A DNA stretch of 64,000 nt from Xylona heveae TC161 (taxonomy: Eukaryota; Ascomycota; Xylonomycetes; Xylonales; Xylonaceae). The stretch lies in contig NW_017264200.1 in the NCBI RefSeq assembly GCF_001619985.1, positions 1,302,001 to 1,366,000 on the forward strand, read 5' to 3'. Made by a program: the position numbers and the translations under genes. The notes beneath the pieces were generated by a model. It saw only the letters and a list, made by a program, of their open reading frames with translations, was not told where the DNA came from and searched no databases. How positions within the stretch are numbered: position 1 is the stretch's first letter; each line of letters begins with the position of its first letter. Below, piece after piece: positions 43,576 through 56,800 of the stretch.

Positions 43576-44547
43576 TTACTCCTTCTTGGGCTCCTCCTCC
43601 TCGACGAGAGCATTTCTCTTCTGGAGGATACGCTCCTGTCTCCGCTCGCGGGCGGCCTTGGTCTTGGCACGCTTGGCGTCCATCTCCTCCTTGAGCACTC
43701 TCTCGCGCTGCTTCTCGGCCTTGGCCTTGTGGATCTATTGGGTGGCGAAAAGTGTAAGCAGGTGCCAGAATATCCCAAACGATAAATCAAACTTACGTGC
43801 TCAACGAGCGAACGCTTGTGCTTGAAGGTGTTACCCTTGCTCAAGTGGTAGAGCTCGTGGTAGAGGTGCTTGTCAATCTTGCCGCTGGCGCGGTACTTGA
43901 CCAAGAGACGACGAAGGACACGGAGGCGGCGCATCCACAGAACCTGGCTATATTATCCCATCAACCGTAAGCCCATGTTTCTCACTATTTGACCGCATCA
44001 TCAAAGCTGATTCTCATCTCGTCGAAAGTCGATGGCGAAGAAGTCGGAGGAGTTGAGCCATACCTGGGCATACGCGCATCCTTGGTACCCTTTCTCTTAC
44101 CAAAACCCCGGTGTCTGCCGATCCTTCGGGCCTCGGTCAGAGCTCGCGCACGAGCACGAGAGTGCATGGTGACCGGCTTCCGGATGATGAGGCCATCGCT
44201 GACGAGCTTGCGGATGGTCTGGCGGGAGTTGGCGTTGGAGATCTCGTTGACCTCGTTGGGGTCAAGCCAGATCTTGCGCTTGCCGCAGCCGGCCACGGAG
44301 GCCGCAAGACGCTTCTGAGTGCGGAGGTTGACCCTGAGAAGAAAAAAAGAGCATTAGCGTTAATGCTCACGAACGCCCTTTGCCTTCGAAAATCCCTTTC
44401 TTGACCGACACCACACCCTTCCCCGCCTCCCAAAACAAGATCTGCCAAGCAGCGTGCCGTTGGCGACGAGCGAAGGAGAAAATGACCGACGATTCGATTG
44501 AAAGGAGTCTCGAGGAAAAGACGACGATAAATGGATAGTCCTTACAT
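43576..44547 (-). CDS. rpl19: 60S ribosomal protein eL19, start codon split by an intron
   Basis: Four coding exons: 44547-44546 (AT only), 44333-44064, 43947-43797 and 43734-43576; introns 212, 116 and 62 bp; 193 residues. The start ATG is divided AT|G by the first intron (donor GTAAGG, acceptor CTCAG), after which GTC AAC CTC begins the canonical [23 protein letters not shown]. The body has [17 protein letters not shown], the basic [12 protein letters not shown] loop and the long C-terminal helix ending in EEEEPKKE. It is a core large-subunit protein that contributes to an intersubunit bridge. Four exons in such a short gene and a first intron directly at the start are typical of fungal ribosomal protein genes. 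Identification certain. Confidence 0.96.
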
Positions 44548-45000
44548 CTTGATTCCGTTGATTGTCGATGGCCGGCGTAGGTTGTCGTCGGGGGCTGTCG
44601 CTGAGCTTATCGACGGCGGCGTTTGACGAAACTTGAGAATGGCGAATAGTATATTACCTAAGCAACACTATTGTGAATCTGCCCTCGCGGGACGGCTTTT
44701 TCTTCTCGCTTAGGTAGGGCAAGAGGCCACTCTTCGCGGAAGAGGGTTGCAAGCGAAGATATTTTCTGCGCCGACTCTGGACCACTAAGCGAGCAGTTGA
44801 CTCAATTAAGCTGAAGCTTCCAAAAAAGGCAATCCATTTATACTCTGTACGAAGAGTGCTATTGACGTCACTAGCTTTTATGCACTATTGCCTGACGGCT
44901 TTCTGAAAGATGCTACCTATGCAGTACAATAAACGTCAAGGTGTAATCTTTTGAGGTAACCAAAACTATGCACTGTAGACACGTATCGCCTTTGAAGTAC
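44548..45000. promoter_or_regulatory. Promoter of eL19 and 3' flank of Gcn1
   Basis: About 450 bp between the Gcn1 stop and the eL19 start. It includes the leader of the ribosomal protein gene. No specific ribosomal-protein promoter box can be claimed by eye. Confidence 0.4.
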
Positions 45001-48000
45001 TCAGGCATCACCAAAGCCCAGGTCACCCCCTAGGTCGACTCTGCCTACGCTCCAAATCTCTCTCTCATCCTCCAGCTCATCCGCGGATAAGCCTAGGCCA
45101 CCATGTCCACCTTCGGCCTCCTTCCTTTCTCTGGCCTGGTTCCCAAGCCTGATGGCAACGCGCTTGAAGTAGTCACCCATGCTGCGTTTCACGTTGGGTG
45201 GAAGCTCTGCGCCTGCTCCCGCCATGTACTTGTCGAAAACAGCGCTCTCATCATCGACCACAGAGAAGAGAGCTAAGAACGCCGCCTCCGCAGAAAGCTT
45301 AACGGGAATGACCATGTCACGAACGCTAGCAAATGTAGGTGGTGCAAGCAACGCTAGGTGGGGGCGGACAAGCTCGTTGTCCATGCGGCTCACTGTGCGA
45401 AGGACGACTAAAGCAAGCCGCCTGGCATCCGCCGGACTGCCAGGTTTAATTATTGGCGCGAGAACTTCGAATATAGACTTCGTAGTCTCAAAGCTCTTGT
45501 CTCCGCTCTCACTAAGAAGATATTTTCCAGCAGCAAGAATGCAGCCCTCGGTGATATAGGCCTGGGAATATGCACTTAGTTTGGAACCCTTGTGCAGGTC
45601 TCTGGTAGTAACTTACATTGCCGTTGCTTATACCCTGACAGATGAACCCAACAACCTCTTCTGTAAATGGTGCCAAGGTCAGAGGCGACTCTGCAAGAAT
45701 CGAATTCAGCCCAAGCACTGAAGCTTTGTTGTGGTGAACCAAGAGGATCCGATTCCTGTATAACATTAATTGACGCTTATTGAATACCAAATAGGGGAAC
45801 CACCCACTTTATCAGACTGCCAGCTAGTTCCTCCGGGAGATTCTTGATGATTGCACCCAAGAGACGAGCATTGGTAATCGCCATAGCATCTACTCAGACG
45901 TTCAGTAAATAGAGAAAAGAAAACACCAAACCCAATGCAAGATATCTTACCATCACTTTCATCGATCTCCGTGTCAATTAAGCCAAAGATTGCGTTTCGC
46001 GATGCTTCGCTCATATTGGCTCCAGCCTTGCTGACTACCTCATAAAGTGCCTTGAGCATAGCGTTCTTGACACCAGGATCAGGGGTTTTGGATCCAGCAA
46101 CAAGTTCTGCAACAAAAGTGGTTAGGCGAGCTTGGAGCAGGCTACGCTGATTTCTGACATACCAGCAATAAGAGGATCTATCCTCGGTGTCAATGTGATT
46201 AGAGTACCCAAGGCTTTCGCAGCACGATTCCGGAGGTCTTCACTCGAAGCGTCTGCCAGTGATTTGGCAAATGTTCTCTGAAGCTGTGGAAGGAAGGGCT
46301 TCAAGAACGTTGGGATCTTCTCCAATAGATTGTTGAGCGTAAACAGAATGGCAGCTGTACGAGATTAGTTTAAGAACGCTGCATGAGGAAACTCAAATCT
46401 TACATTTGACATCTACTGATCGCTCAGAAACGACACGGATCAATGGACCAGTGATCTGCGTCACGAACGGCTTCAATGAATCCTCGCTTGTTCGTGCTAC
46501 AAGATCCGAGATGGCCAGAGCAGACTGGACTCTCTGCTCGGTCGTACCATTCATCAAGCCTTGCAAGAAAATCGGAAGGATTGCGTTGATACCCTTGGGA
46601 AGGGAGAATCCAGTAAGATTGGCGCCCGGAACACCGACTTGCTGGAGGGTCTGCCGAGAAGAGAATACCAAAGACTCCATTTCCTCTTTGCGAAGCTTTT
46701 TGGTTAAGGCGCTTAGAGCTGTCCAAGCTGCCTTTACCACTTCCATATCATGATCATCAAAAGACAGGAGGAGGACGCGGATAAGATCAGGATAGTAGCG
46801 GGAGTAATCAACTTGAGTTTCGGTAAAAAATTTGGCAAGATGAAGATCCGCCGAGGCTCTCTTGCGATGGTCATCATGTTTAACTAGTCCGAGCATGACA
46901 CTCATTGTCGTATTGAGCCCTTCGTACTCGTCAACGGATAAAAGCACCGTGTCGAAGGAGCCATCAAGCTCAGTGCGGAGCTCCTCATTTTGGCAATCAA
47001 CAATATTGTCCAATAATGAGTTTATTATATTTGGCAGTCTTCGCGTTAGAGCTCCACTGGCTACCTGAGATAAGGAAGCAACGGCCTTGGCATTGAATGC
47101 AGAAATTGGCGATGTCAGTAAGGTTGGAATGAGTATCGGCAAGATGATGTTTGCGCGGGTGTTCTCCGTAAGCAAAGTCAGAAGAGCGGAAAGTGCATTG
47201 TCGGCCTCGCCTTCCGTCCGTAAAAGGCTGAGGAGATGAGGCAGAACCTGATCCACGGCTTTCTTGCCAATAATCTTTTGAAGGGAATCAAATGCCTCCG
47301 CAGCTGCTTCTCTAACATCCTCGTCAGTATCGACGAGAGCAGTTCGAACAATGGAGATAAGCGTCTTTTCATAATCTTCAATTGCCTCTGGTGAGGCAGA
47401 TGCAATAAGCTCTCGCAACGCGATACAAATTCCTTGCCTCGCATCCGCGTCGGTAGAGGTTTGGAGGCCCTCCTCGAGGTATGGCAGCAGTGTAGCCAAG
47501 ACACCCTCGCCAGCCTTTCGTATAAGCTCGCCGAGTGCATTTCCTGCTATCACTTTGTGTTCCATATTGGAGCTCGCCAACCGACGAATGATTAGTTGGG
47601 TCAAAGTGGGGATAAGCTCCTTCAAGATTCTCGGAGAGGCCACAAGGGCTTTCCAAACATTGACAGCGGCTGTACGAACCAAGCCAGAAGTGTCGCAGCG
47701 GCAGATGTAGAGCGATGACAGAACCTTGTTGCGCTTCTCTTCTCCAAGGACCTCCAAGAGGGAGTGTCCAGCCTCGAGGGCCTTCTCTTCGTCCTCTTCT
47801 TGTTCCCCAGTAGCAGTAATGCCGGTCAAGCTGAACAAAAGGTCACCCACCAGCTCTACTGAACTCAAACGGATGCGGTAACTATCATCAGCCAAGCCGC
47901 GCTCCAGCTCAGGAAGAAGAAGGTCAATTGAACGAGTCGCGAAGTTCTTAACTAGTAGCCGGCCAGCGCGAAGGGATGTCTCCCGAATAGAGTCAACCTC

Positions 48001-51000
48001 ATCTGCCAATCCAGCCAGAATCGGGGGAATAATGCGATTGAGATATGCGGAAAAGCTGTTTCCAAAGCATGCAGGCAAGAAGATAAACAGAGACATGAAT
48101 CCTTCCCGAACGGCCGGCTTGGAGCTCGAAACGTTCTGGAGGATAGTGGGCAGAGTCTCTTCCAAACGACTCGTGCCGAGTCCAGCGAGCACTTCACTAA
48201 GAGCTTGAGCGGATCCAAGACGATCGCCGGCACCTGTGTCTGACTTCAAGGTTGTCATGAGGTCCGGAATGAGATCAGGCAAAGCATCCTCGCCCAATTT
48301 CTCCATAAGGGAACCGAAAGCTTTTGAAGCGGTGGCGCGGGTTGTCGGCACAGGGTCTATGACCGCGATCTTTAACCCAGCAACAAGGATGGGTAGATGG
48401 GCAACAAGATCCTTTCGCTCGGTCAGATGCGCCAAACTGCCAATAATCTGGGATGACTTCCGTTTTGTTGCGGAACGGTCACCAAGGCCACGTTCAAGAA
48501 TTCGTACAACTAGCGCAAGCGAAGGTGCATCAATGTAGTGTACAAAAGAAACCTTGATTAAAGCATCAAGAGCATCATCAGTGAATTTAGTAGGATCACT
48601 AAGTGCTTTGAGCAAAATGTTGACAACGCCTTTAATTTCTGGACTTGTGATGACCTCTCCGAATCTCTGCAAGCTTCGGTTGGCTGAAGCACGAACTTCT
48701 TTATGGCTGTCATTGAGTACGTCTGTAAGTGGAGGGATAATATCAGGCAAACTCTGAGCCAGCTGTTGAGGATCCAAATATGCCATCGCACCCAACAGAT
48801 CGCAAGCGCCTTTTTTGCTTCGCCATTGCTGGTCGTCGAGGCCGTCGAGGAGCGTCGGCAGAATTTGCTTAACACCATAGGAGCTAAGGCTTGCGAAGCA
48901 GGTCTTTGCGGCGTCAAGGCATGCTTCCCGAACGTCTGCGGTGCTGTCGCCGAAGCCCGAAAGCAGATTCGGAACGATCTGGATTGTATAAGGTTCAAAC
49001 ATCCTCCCAAGGACCAGAGAAAGTAATTCATATGCAAATAAAGCGCCTTGACGGTAGTTCGGATCTTTTTTGTTTTCTGTGGCGCTTTTCAAAGTTGCCA
49101 TGATTCGGAACTCACGCAAGGCAGAAATTCCTCGACCGCGGACAATGCCAGCTAGACCATAAGCTGCACCTCTACGTGTGGCATACTTTTTCGAATGAAA
49201 TAGGTCATCCAACATTTGCTGAATATAATTCGGAATGTCAGAGGTGGAGGCGCGGATTAGGGGTGGCAAGCACTCCGCCACTGCATATTGAACAGTCTCA
49301 GACGGCGTGCTCAACGTAGCAAGCAGTCGGTGGGTAACCTTCGGTATGCGCTCGTCTCCTCGTTTGAGATGACCGGCCAAAGCACCATATAAGATGATGA
49401 CCGCCTCGTTGACGGTATCCATCTCAGAGCCCTTGTCAGGAGCAGCCAGAGTGGTCTCAAAAATTTTCATCAGTTCCTCGAGCTTGGTATGACCGTGGGC
49501 TCCTATTATAGCTATTGCAGCATCAATCATTGCTTGTCGAACGATTGAGCTTCGGTCCCCTAAAGGTCCATTCTCAATGAGGAACTGAACGAATGATACA
49601 AGTTGAGCAGTATCAAAACTTGTTGCGAGTTCTTTGAAGGCTAATGCAATGCCATGCCTTGCTTCCCATGGATCAGACAAATCCATCCTTTTAGGCATGC
49701 CATATCGATCTAGTTCAGGCACCCGAGGTTTGGCTGCTTCTCGGTACTCGTCCTCTAAGCGCGCTAGTATCTCGGCACATGAAGAGGGGTTTAATTCGAC
49801 AGCATGGGCAAGAGCTCTGGAAGCGGCTCTCCTGAGCTGTTTGTCGACATTCCGAAGATAAGGGATCATTTTGATGCCGGACCGCTGGTCGACTTCTAGT
49901 CCATTCTCGGCCCAAATGGCTTGAGCCAGTTCTCTATTTTCGGAGACGTCGTCATGATATGCAAGCCAAATTTCCTCTGAAAATTCAAAATCGGTAAGGT
50001 CAAGTTCGGAATGAATCGCTTGCAACAGGGCAGTCCTGACGGGTATTTCTGGAAGTATGACACCACGAAGTACAATCTGTAGTTCTGGCTCCGCTATATT
50101 TGGGGCCAAAAACCTGCAACTGTCTGTCAAGCAATCCTTCACAAGCCTGTAATGCTGCGTATATTTTTGCATCGCAAAAATCAGACTGGAGAGTAGTTCA
50201 TTTCTTTGAAGAGATTGCCGAGAAACTATAATTCATTAGTACCATCAAAAGAGTGCATATATAAAAGCAAGATTCGACAACTTACAAGCGTCCGTGTGAA
50301 AGGAAATGAACTCAAGTGCGAGCACGACTTGCTCGTCTCCATCTTCCGCATTTGTTCTACCAACGCCGCCGTGTTTGATCACAACGAAGATGAGAGGAAG
50401 CAAATAGATGAGGGATATAGTGTCAAAAGGCCGTTGTTCGCCAGCAAATCGAAGTCGATAAAGCAGCCTGGTAATCAAGTCTATTAAAGGTTAGCACGGA
50501 TGAGAAGGTTCCCAATGAAGTTCAACCTACCGCCCAGGGGCTCCTGCTCCAATTCCGGCTTTGAAGTGGATGATCCAAGTGCTCGTAAAGTGGCAATGCC
50601 GAAGAAAGGCCTCAATACGCCTAGTCGAGAGGAGACCAGAGAGGCACAAGCGACATACGCGTTTGCCGCGGTGTCCCCAAGAATCAGTCCAGCGCCGGCT
50701 TCAATGACTCCAAGCAGGTCTTTGACCGCTTCTCCCATCCATGCCTCAGCATCAGTGGGCGGTCCCGTTGCCAGAGCTTCCACGAGACCTGCACCACGTC
50801 TTAGCGTCGCCTGTGCATGAGCGACACTTTTGCGAATTTCAGCTTCTTTGTCCAATTGAGCATTGACTTTGGCGCGTTCCTCAGCAGTAAGCTTCTTCTG
50901 CGCACCCGCTTTCTGGGCAAGCTGGGTTCGGAGCTCCTCTTCCCATTTCATGATATCATAGTCCTTGACATTCTTGTCAGGTACAATGCTCTGTCCCTTC

Positions 51001-53554
51001 TTCGCAAGGGGATCGATGAAAGTCGTCCCCTCCGGAGTGCGGAAAATGGCAGCTTCAGTTGGTCCGATATCTTGAAGCAATTGAGGATCGACATAGGAGG
51101 CTACGCGATCCTTAAGCAAAGGCGTTATTACATCTGGAGCGACAAAAGCCAGCTCAGCGCTTGCTTTATAACCAGCATGGTTGATAGTTCCTCCGTAGGA
51201 ATCGAAATGATCCTAAATTTTTAAAATGTTTTAGTACTAAGTTCGAGGTGCTGCGTGTTGAGGGAATCATTACCTGGTATACTCTTTCAATGGCGTCGAG
51301 ATATTCCAGAGGGCGCTCGTTGACCAAAGTGCCAGGGTCCATTCCCGTCCTCAAGCATACTTCAATCCATGATGCGCTAGGGATGAGCTCAGGACGACAA
51401 AGGACCTGAAGAGCTAAGAGCTGATCTTCAAGGATATTTTTCTCCACCTTCCCGCTAAGCTTCTCCACCTCTTGCTTAGACGGGCAAATGGATCGAATAA
51501 CGAGTAATAACTGGCTTATTCCCGTCTTGGCACTCGTTGCTGGGCTATCCTTATCGTCCAAAGAAACCTGTCGGTTCCAAAGCCAAAGACCGGAAATGAT
51601 AGCAGGCCCAACGACTTCGGGTCGCTTTACATACACTAAAGTGAGAGCGTGAGTAGCCTCGCGCCGAATAGCAGGAGGGATAGAGGCAGCGCAAACAAAG
51701 TATATGAAGGCCAAAGCCCAAGACTGGAGCGTTGAATTTTCTCTCTTGGTAGATGGCAGATCGTCATAAAGTGCAGCGAGGCTCCTGATAGCCCAGATTG
51801 TATCTTCCTCACTTGCTAATTTTGTGTAGATTCGATGATACAGGAGAAAAGAAGGCTTTGGTTCCAGGGCTAATGATTGTTTCACAATGCTCGCTTTCTC
51901 AAAGAGATCGCTGAGAGCACCGTCTTTGATGAGGCGCAACTTCGAAGCATACAACGCGGTAACGACATATGCAATGGTAATGAGACCATTTTGTGCAGCG
52001 GAAAGTGGGTTCGCTACAACCTCCTTGAATATGTCAAGCATTTTAGGTAGAGTGGCCTGGAGGAAAGATATGGTTTCCGTGTTCCCAAAATCATGCTCCC
52101 TTAGAGACCATATTATCTCTCCAACTCTCAAGGTCCAGCCTCGGCGGACCGAGCCTCTCTTGTCCCCGATACCCTTGATGAACACATCCGTGACGGATCG
52201 CTCGACCTTCAATTGTTCAGAAAGTGCATACCTGAAATGTTTGCTAATAGCAGCCGCTTCAGCCGAGATGGCGGCTTCATTTGGCTCCTTCGTCGCCACC
52301 GGTGCAAGAGTCGCAGGAACGGTTTCTGCCAAAGCTTGGCAAGTTGGAATAGTAGAAATCATTTGCGCGTGCAGAACCCTGTGCTCGGCGGATGGAAGCT
52401 TAGAGCTTTTGAGCGGTCCCAGAATCTCGTTTGTGACAGCCACAAGACATTTCTCTTCATGGCATCGAGAAACAAGGAGTTCAAATGCTGAAAGTACACC
52501 CGCTCTGATGTTTGGATTGGATGACTTGACGTTTGAGAGCAAGGCTTTTAGAAGATTGCCTTCCAAGATGTCGGATAGGTCAACGTCAGCCGGCAAACTG
52601 CGAATCAGTGGTGTTATCAGGCCATTGAGTACAACCTCCGGGGCTCTTAAGAGGGCCTTTTCGATAGATGGTATAAGATTCTCTTTTAGGTCCTGCTTCG
52701 TGGCGAATGCCGCAAAGAAGTCATGGAGCCCATCCGCGATATGCTCAGGTACAAGTCCTCGGGATCCAAGGAATTCCCGCGCATAGAACGAATAGAAATC
52801 TTTGCGGAGCTCGTAAAGTACTGGTTTTAGCTTTTCAATGCGAGCGCATACGCCTGCAATTACTCCGAGAAATATCGCATTCTTCAAAACCGGTGCCGGG
52901 GCCTTAGCCGTAAGTCTACCAACAGAATCTTTTATCGCACTCTCTCCCAGTGCACCAGTTGTGAAGACTTTCCGAAGCGCTCGCCGAGTTACGACTAATG
53001 CAGAGTGCTTTACGCTATTCCTTGTCCTCGGCGTTTGACACAGTTCGAGCAACTGAGAATCGGCGAGAAGCAGGTCGAGTCCCCATTTCTCCCATAACGA
53101 GCTTTCGGTGGAAAACCGTTGCAAGAGGAGCGAACACCATTCCACCAGCACGAATGCATGTGTGGGCGCTATTGTAGATTTCGCCGCCTCATCCTTGATC
53201 AACTTTATGAGTGGCGATAAATCGAGACCCGATTTTATACCAGAGTTAACAATTGCCAACAAACACTGTTGTACCGCTTGCCGTGAAGCTCGATCAATGT
53301 ACAAGGGATATGTCTCGAACAAGCTTGCTAATATCAGAGAGAACGACTTTTGAGGGATATCTTGAGTCTAGGTTTAGTATGATTCACAAGGCGGCAGTTA
53401 ATCATGGATAGGAATGCACAGTACCTTGGTGAGAAATTCGTTCCTGAAGAGTGTGCAACTCAGCCTTACGGGCATTTGTCGAACTACTCAGAAGGCGGAG
53501 CGGCAAGGAATTGGATTCCCAGTTCGGCGCTCCGCCAGAGTCGTTCCCTTCCAT
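45001..53554 (-). CDS. gcn1: Gcn1, translational activator of the Gcn2 kinase
   Basis: Ten exons: 53554-53425, 53360-51274, 51212-50531, 50480-50286, 50225-46404, 46354-46163, 46106-45951, 45889-45808, 45755-45617, 45561-45001. All introns are 49-65 bp and every junction closes in frame, giving 2,681 residues, close to yeast Gcn1 (2,672). The whole protein is HEAT/ARM-like repeats ([24 protein letters not shown] and many more). The middle part corresponds to the eEF3-like region, and the following repeats to the Gcn2-binding segment. Gcn1 binds stalled or collided ribosomes with Gcn20 and passes the signal to Gcn2, which phosphorylates eIF2-alpha. The first intron uses an AAG acceptor because a nearer TAG lies only a few bases from the branch site. 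Divergent from the helicase at 53865. Confidence 0.96.
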
Positions 53555-53864
53555 CTGGATAAACTCCGAAGAAATTAATTTCTCCCTTGAGTTTCACGAA
53601 GTCGTTGGAGTCTCGTTGATGATAGGAAATCAATCACTTTCTCTAAATCCACTTTCTCTCGTTCGTTACTTGTGCGTCGGAAATTTCCGCGAACGAGTTC
53701 ACCTATGACGCTCACCCCACAATTATTATTGAATGTTTTGAACCGCCCGAGGATTTTGGGTCCGGCACATCTTATCGACACAAACTTCACCTCGCTATCA
53801 ACACATTGAGGATAGGTATAATTCCAGCCCGTCATCTACCTACTGAACTTTTCTGGCTGGAATT
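53555..53864. promoter_or_regulatory. Short bidirectional promoter between gcn1 and the DHX29-type gene
   Basis: Only 310 bp separate the two start codons. The two genes are transcribed away from each other, so core promoters and leaders must overlap or abut. CAATTATTATTG near 53720 and TCTC-rich runs on both flanks are visible. No TATA box is clear. Confidence 0.6.
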
Positions 53865-56800
53865 ATGGCTCCTAACAAAAAGAAAAAGAAGCCCGCTGCA
53901 AATCCTGCCCGAGGGTTCGCGACTGTCTCGACGGCGAGCAAGCCAAAAACTGACAAAAAGTCTGAGAGCGCAAGTTTGTCAGAGGCAGATAGCACTCCAG
54001 CTGTTCTGACCCCGCTTTCAGATCAAGAAAATATATCGAAACCTGATGCTGCGAATGCCTCGAAAGCTAAAGATGCAAAAGAAACCGTGGAATTGTCCCC
54101 GGAGGAGCTTGAAAGAGAACTTGAAGAAACTGAATTACAAAATATCCTAGAGAAGTATGGTCAACGAGCCAAAAAAGACGCATCACGCCAAATCTCAAGG
54201 TTGCAGACCGATAGACGTGTTCTGAAGACTCAAGCAGAGCATTTGAATACAAGAAATTGGTTGCCAAACCGAATTATTGACGAAATCATGAACATGGTTA
54301 AGGATGAAGTAGATCACGGAAACTTCTACCGAGAATCAGATGGCAGTGGTAAATTCATATCAGAGGAGGACTCGATTGCCAGGCTTTGGACGTTACAGCA
54401 GACACTCTTCTTTCTAGGTTTCCCTGAAGGCCGAGTCAAGGAAGCCTTGTACCATATCACAGATGCATTGCTTATTGCCGGCCCACCCGCTGGCGGGAAC
54501 AGAGACAACATTTGGGGTTTAGATGAAGCTATGGATTGGCTCGTGTTAGAGCTAAATAGAGAGGAGCTGTCTCTCATTGAAGGCCAGCCTAAGAGGCAGA
54601 CAATGGACAAGACACCTACCGGTTAGCTCAGCCTTTTTGCCCGACAGCAAGCGTGATAAATACTATGAGAATAACAATACTGACTGAACTTTAATCAATG
54701 CTTGTAGAAAGCATACCGCAGACACCTGAGCCGACTACATCCTCGAACGAAGCCACGGGGAAACAAACTCCAATGACACGTGAAAAGACTCAGAATGCGA
54801 ATGAATTAGTTTCATCGCGTACAGAAGAATTGGATGTAAGCGACCTCGATAGTGACATTGAGCCTGATGAGCTTTTGCCAAAATATCTCGAGACGAAGGC
54901 TCGCATCTACGAACTTCAACCAGAGACATTGCAGGTGAACAATACAAAGGGAAAGAAAAACAAGGCAAAAAAAGATAAGACAAATCCGAGTGGTCCGGAA
55001 GTAATAAAGCTACTGGATAAACTGAAGAAAATAGAATCTGATGTGCTGTTCGACAAAGACGAAGCCGAAACCCAATGGTCTCAGAGAGAGATACAGATTT
55101 TTCAGGAAGTAGCCTTGCAGAAAAAACTTGCCCCTAAAGATGTTGAAGGTCAGGTTTCCGAAGCCGAACAAGACCCGCAACAACAGGAGCAGGTAAACTC
55201 TTCTGAAAACTTGGACGAAGAGGACGAGGTTAGTCGCCAGGCACGTGAGGCTGGTGAGGCCCTCCTGAGAGAGACAGGTATGGAGGAAGATGGGGACGGT
55301 CTGTTCGGTGGCATGTTCACGGATCTAGCCGGGGCTGAGAATGGTCCAAATTCTACAACTTCAGAACCCGCAATGGGCGTCGCCGGCGTCGGGAACACAA
55401 TTATGCGGGATTTTGGGCGATGGAATGGAATGAGCCCTCGACGTGTTCTTGAGGATGCCTGCAAGGCACGGTGAGTCCATTGCGCCCTTACCCCCAAACT
55501 GCCTTTAACGCAGCGAATTCAACTGATATACTCTAGGGATTCTGGATCACGCGTGTCATTCAAACCCATATCTTCTAGCTCCGTCTCGAAACGACATTCT
55601 GTCGAGATCTTTTGGTCGAAAGATCAGGAAACTCCGGTATACTCCATTCTCGACTCCGTCTCATCCACCTCAAAGTCGCGATTATCAGCCTTCTGGATGA
55701 CCACTCTTGCCACACCTGATAGCGTACAATCGGAAGCCTTTATTGCAACTGCCGCGCTATTTCTCGTATTCTCATCATCTCCAAAGGAAGAGAGGGTACA
55801 TCTGCGCCTACCAGCCACCTGGAGAGATCTTTGGGATGAATTTACCCGCAAAAAGAAAGAATTAAATGATGAACAGGATCGAAACGCATTGCGAGAGATT
55901 CGCGAATTGGTCAGGGACAAGCGAGATAGAGATGAGCACGACGGTGTTGTGCTCAAAGGGGGTTTTCGGAAGCGCAATGTCGCTGGCAGCGGCCGTGATA
56001 GTGGGGAGGACTCCGACCCCAACGCTCTCGACCAAAGCAACCTGGATAGTGAACTCCTGAAGGGTTTGTGGAACCAAAAGAGTTCCAACCCTGCCTATCA
56101 GGTGATGCTGAAAGGTCGCTCACAGCTCCCCATGTGGAACTTTAGGGATCAATTGTTGACTACGGCGGATCAACAACAAGTTATTATCGTCTGCGGAGAA
56201 ACTGGATGTGGCAAGAGCACGCAGGTTCCTGCGTTCATTCTCGAACACGAATTATCACAAGGAAAGGATTGTCGAATATACTGCACTGAGCCGCGAAGAA
56301 TCTCAGCTATTTCTCTTGCACGACGCGTCAGTGAGGAGCTTGGAGAGCGCAGAAATGACGTTGGCACGTCAAGATCGATGGTGGGATATGCCATTCGCTT
56401 GGAATCAAATATGACAACTCAGACTCGTCTGGTCTACGCAACCACAGGTATAGTTATGCGTATGCTAGAGCGGTCGAATGAGCTGGCAGATATAACGCAT
56501 TTGATCCTTGACGAAGTGCACGAGAGGAGCATTGACAGTGATTTCCTACTTATTGTTCTTCGGAGGCTTATCGTGAAGCGGCCAGAACTTAAGGTAATTC
56601 TCATGTCTGCAACTGCCGATGCACAACGGTTTTCCAACTATCTATTCGGTGCACCGATTCTAAACGTGCCGGGCCGAACATTTCCCGTTGAGGTGAAATA
56701 CCTTGAGGATGCGTTGCAGTTGACAGGATATGTGCCAAGTTCAATAAATGCGAACGGCCCAATTGAAGTTGGCCTTGATGATGCGGATACAGAAGAGATA

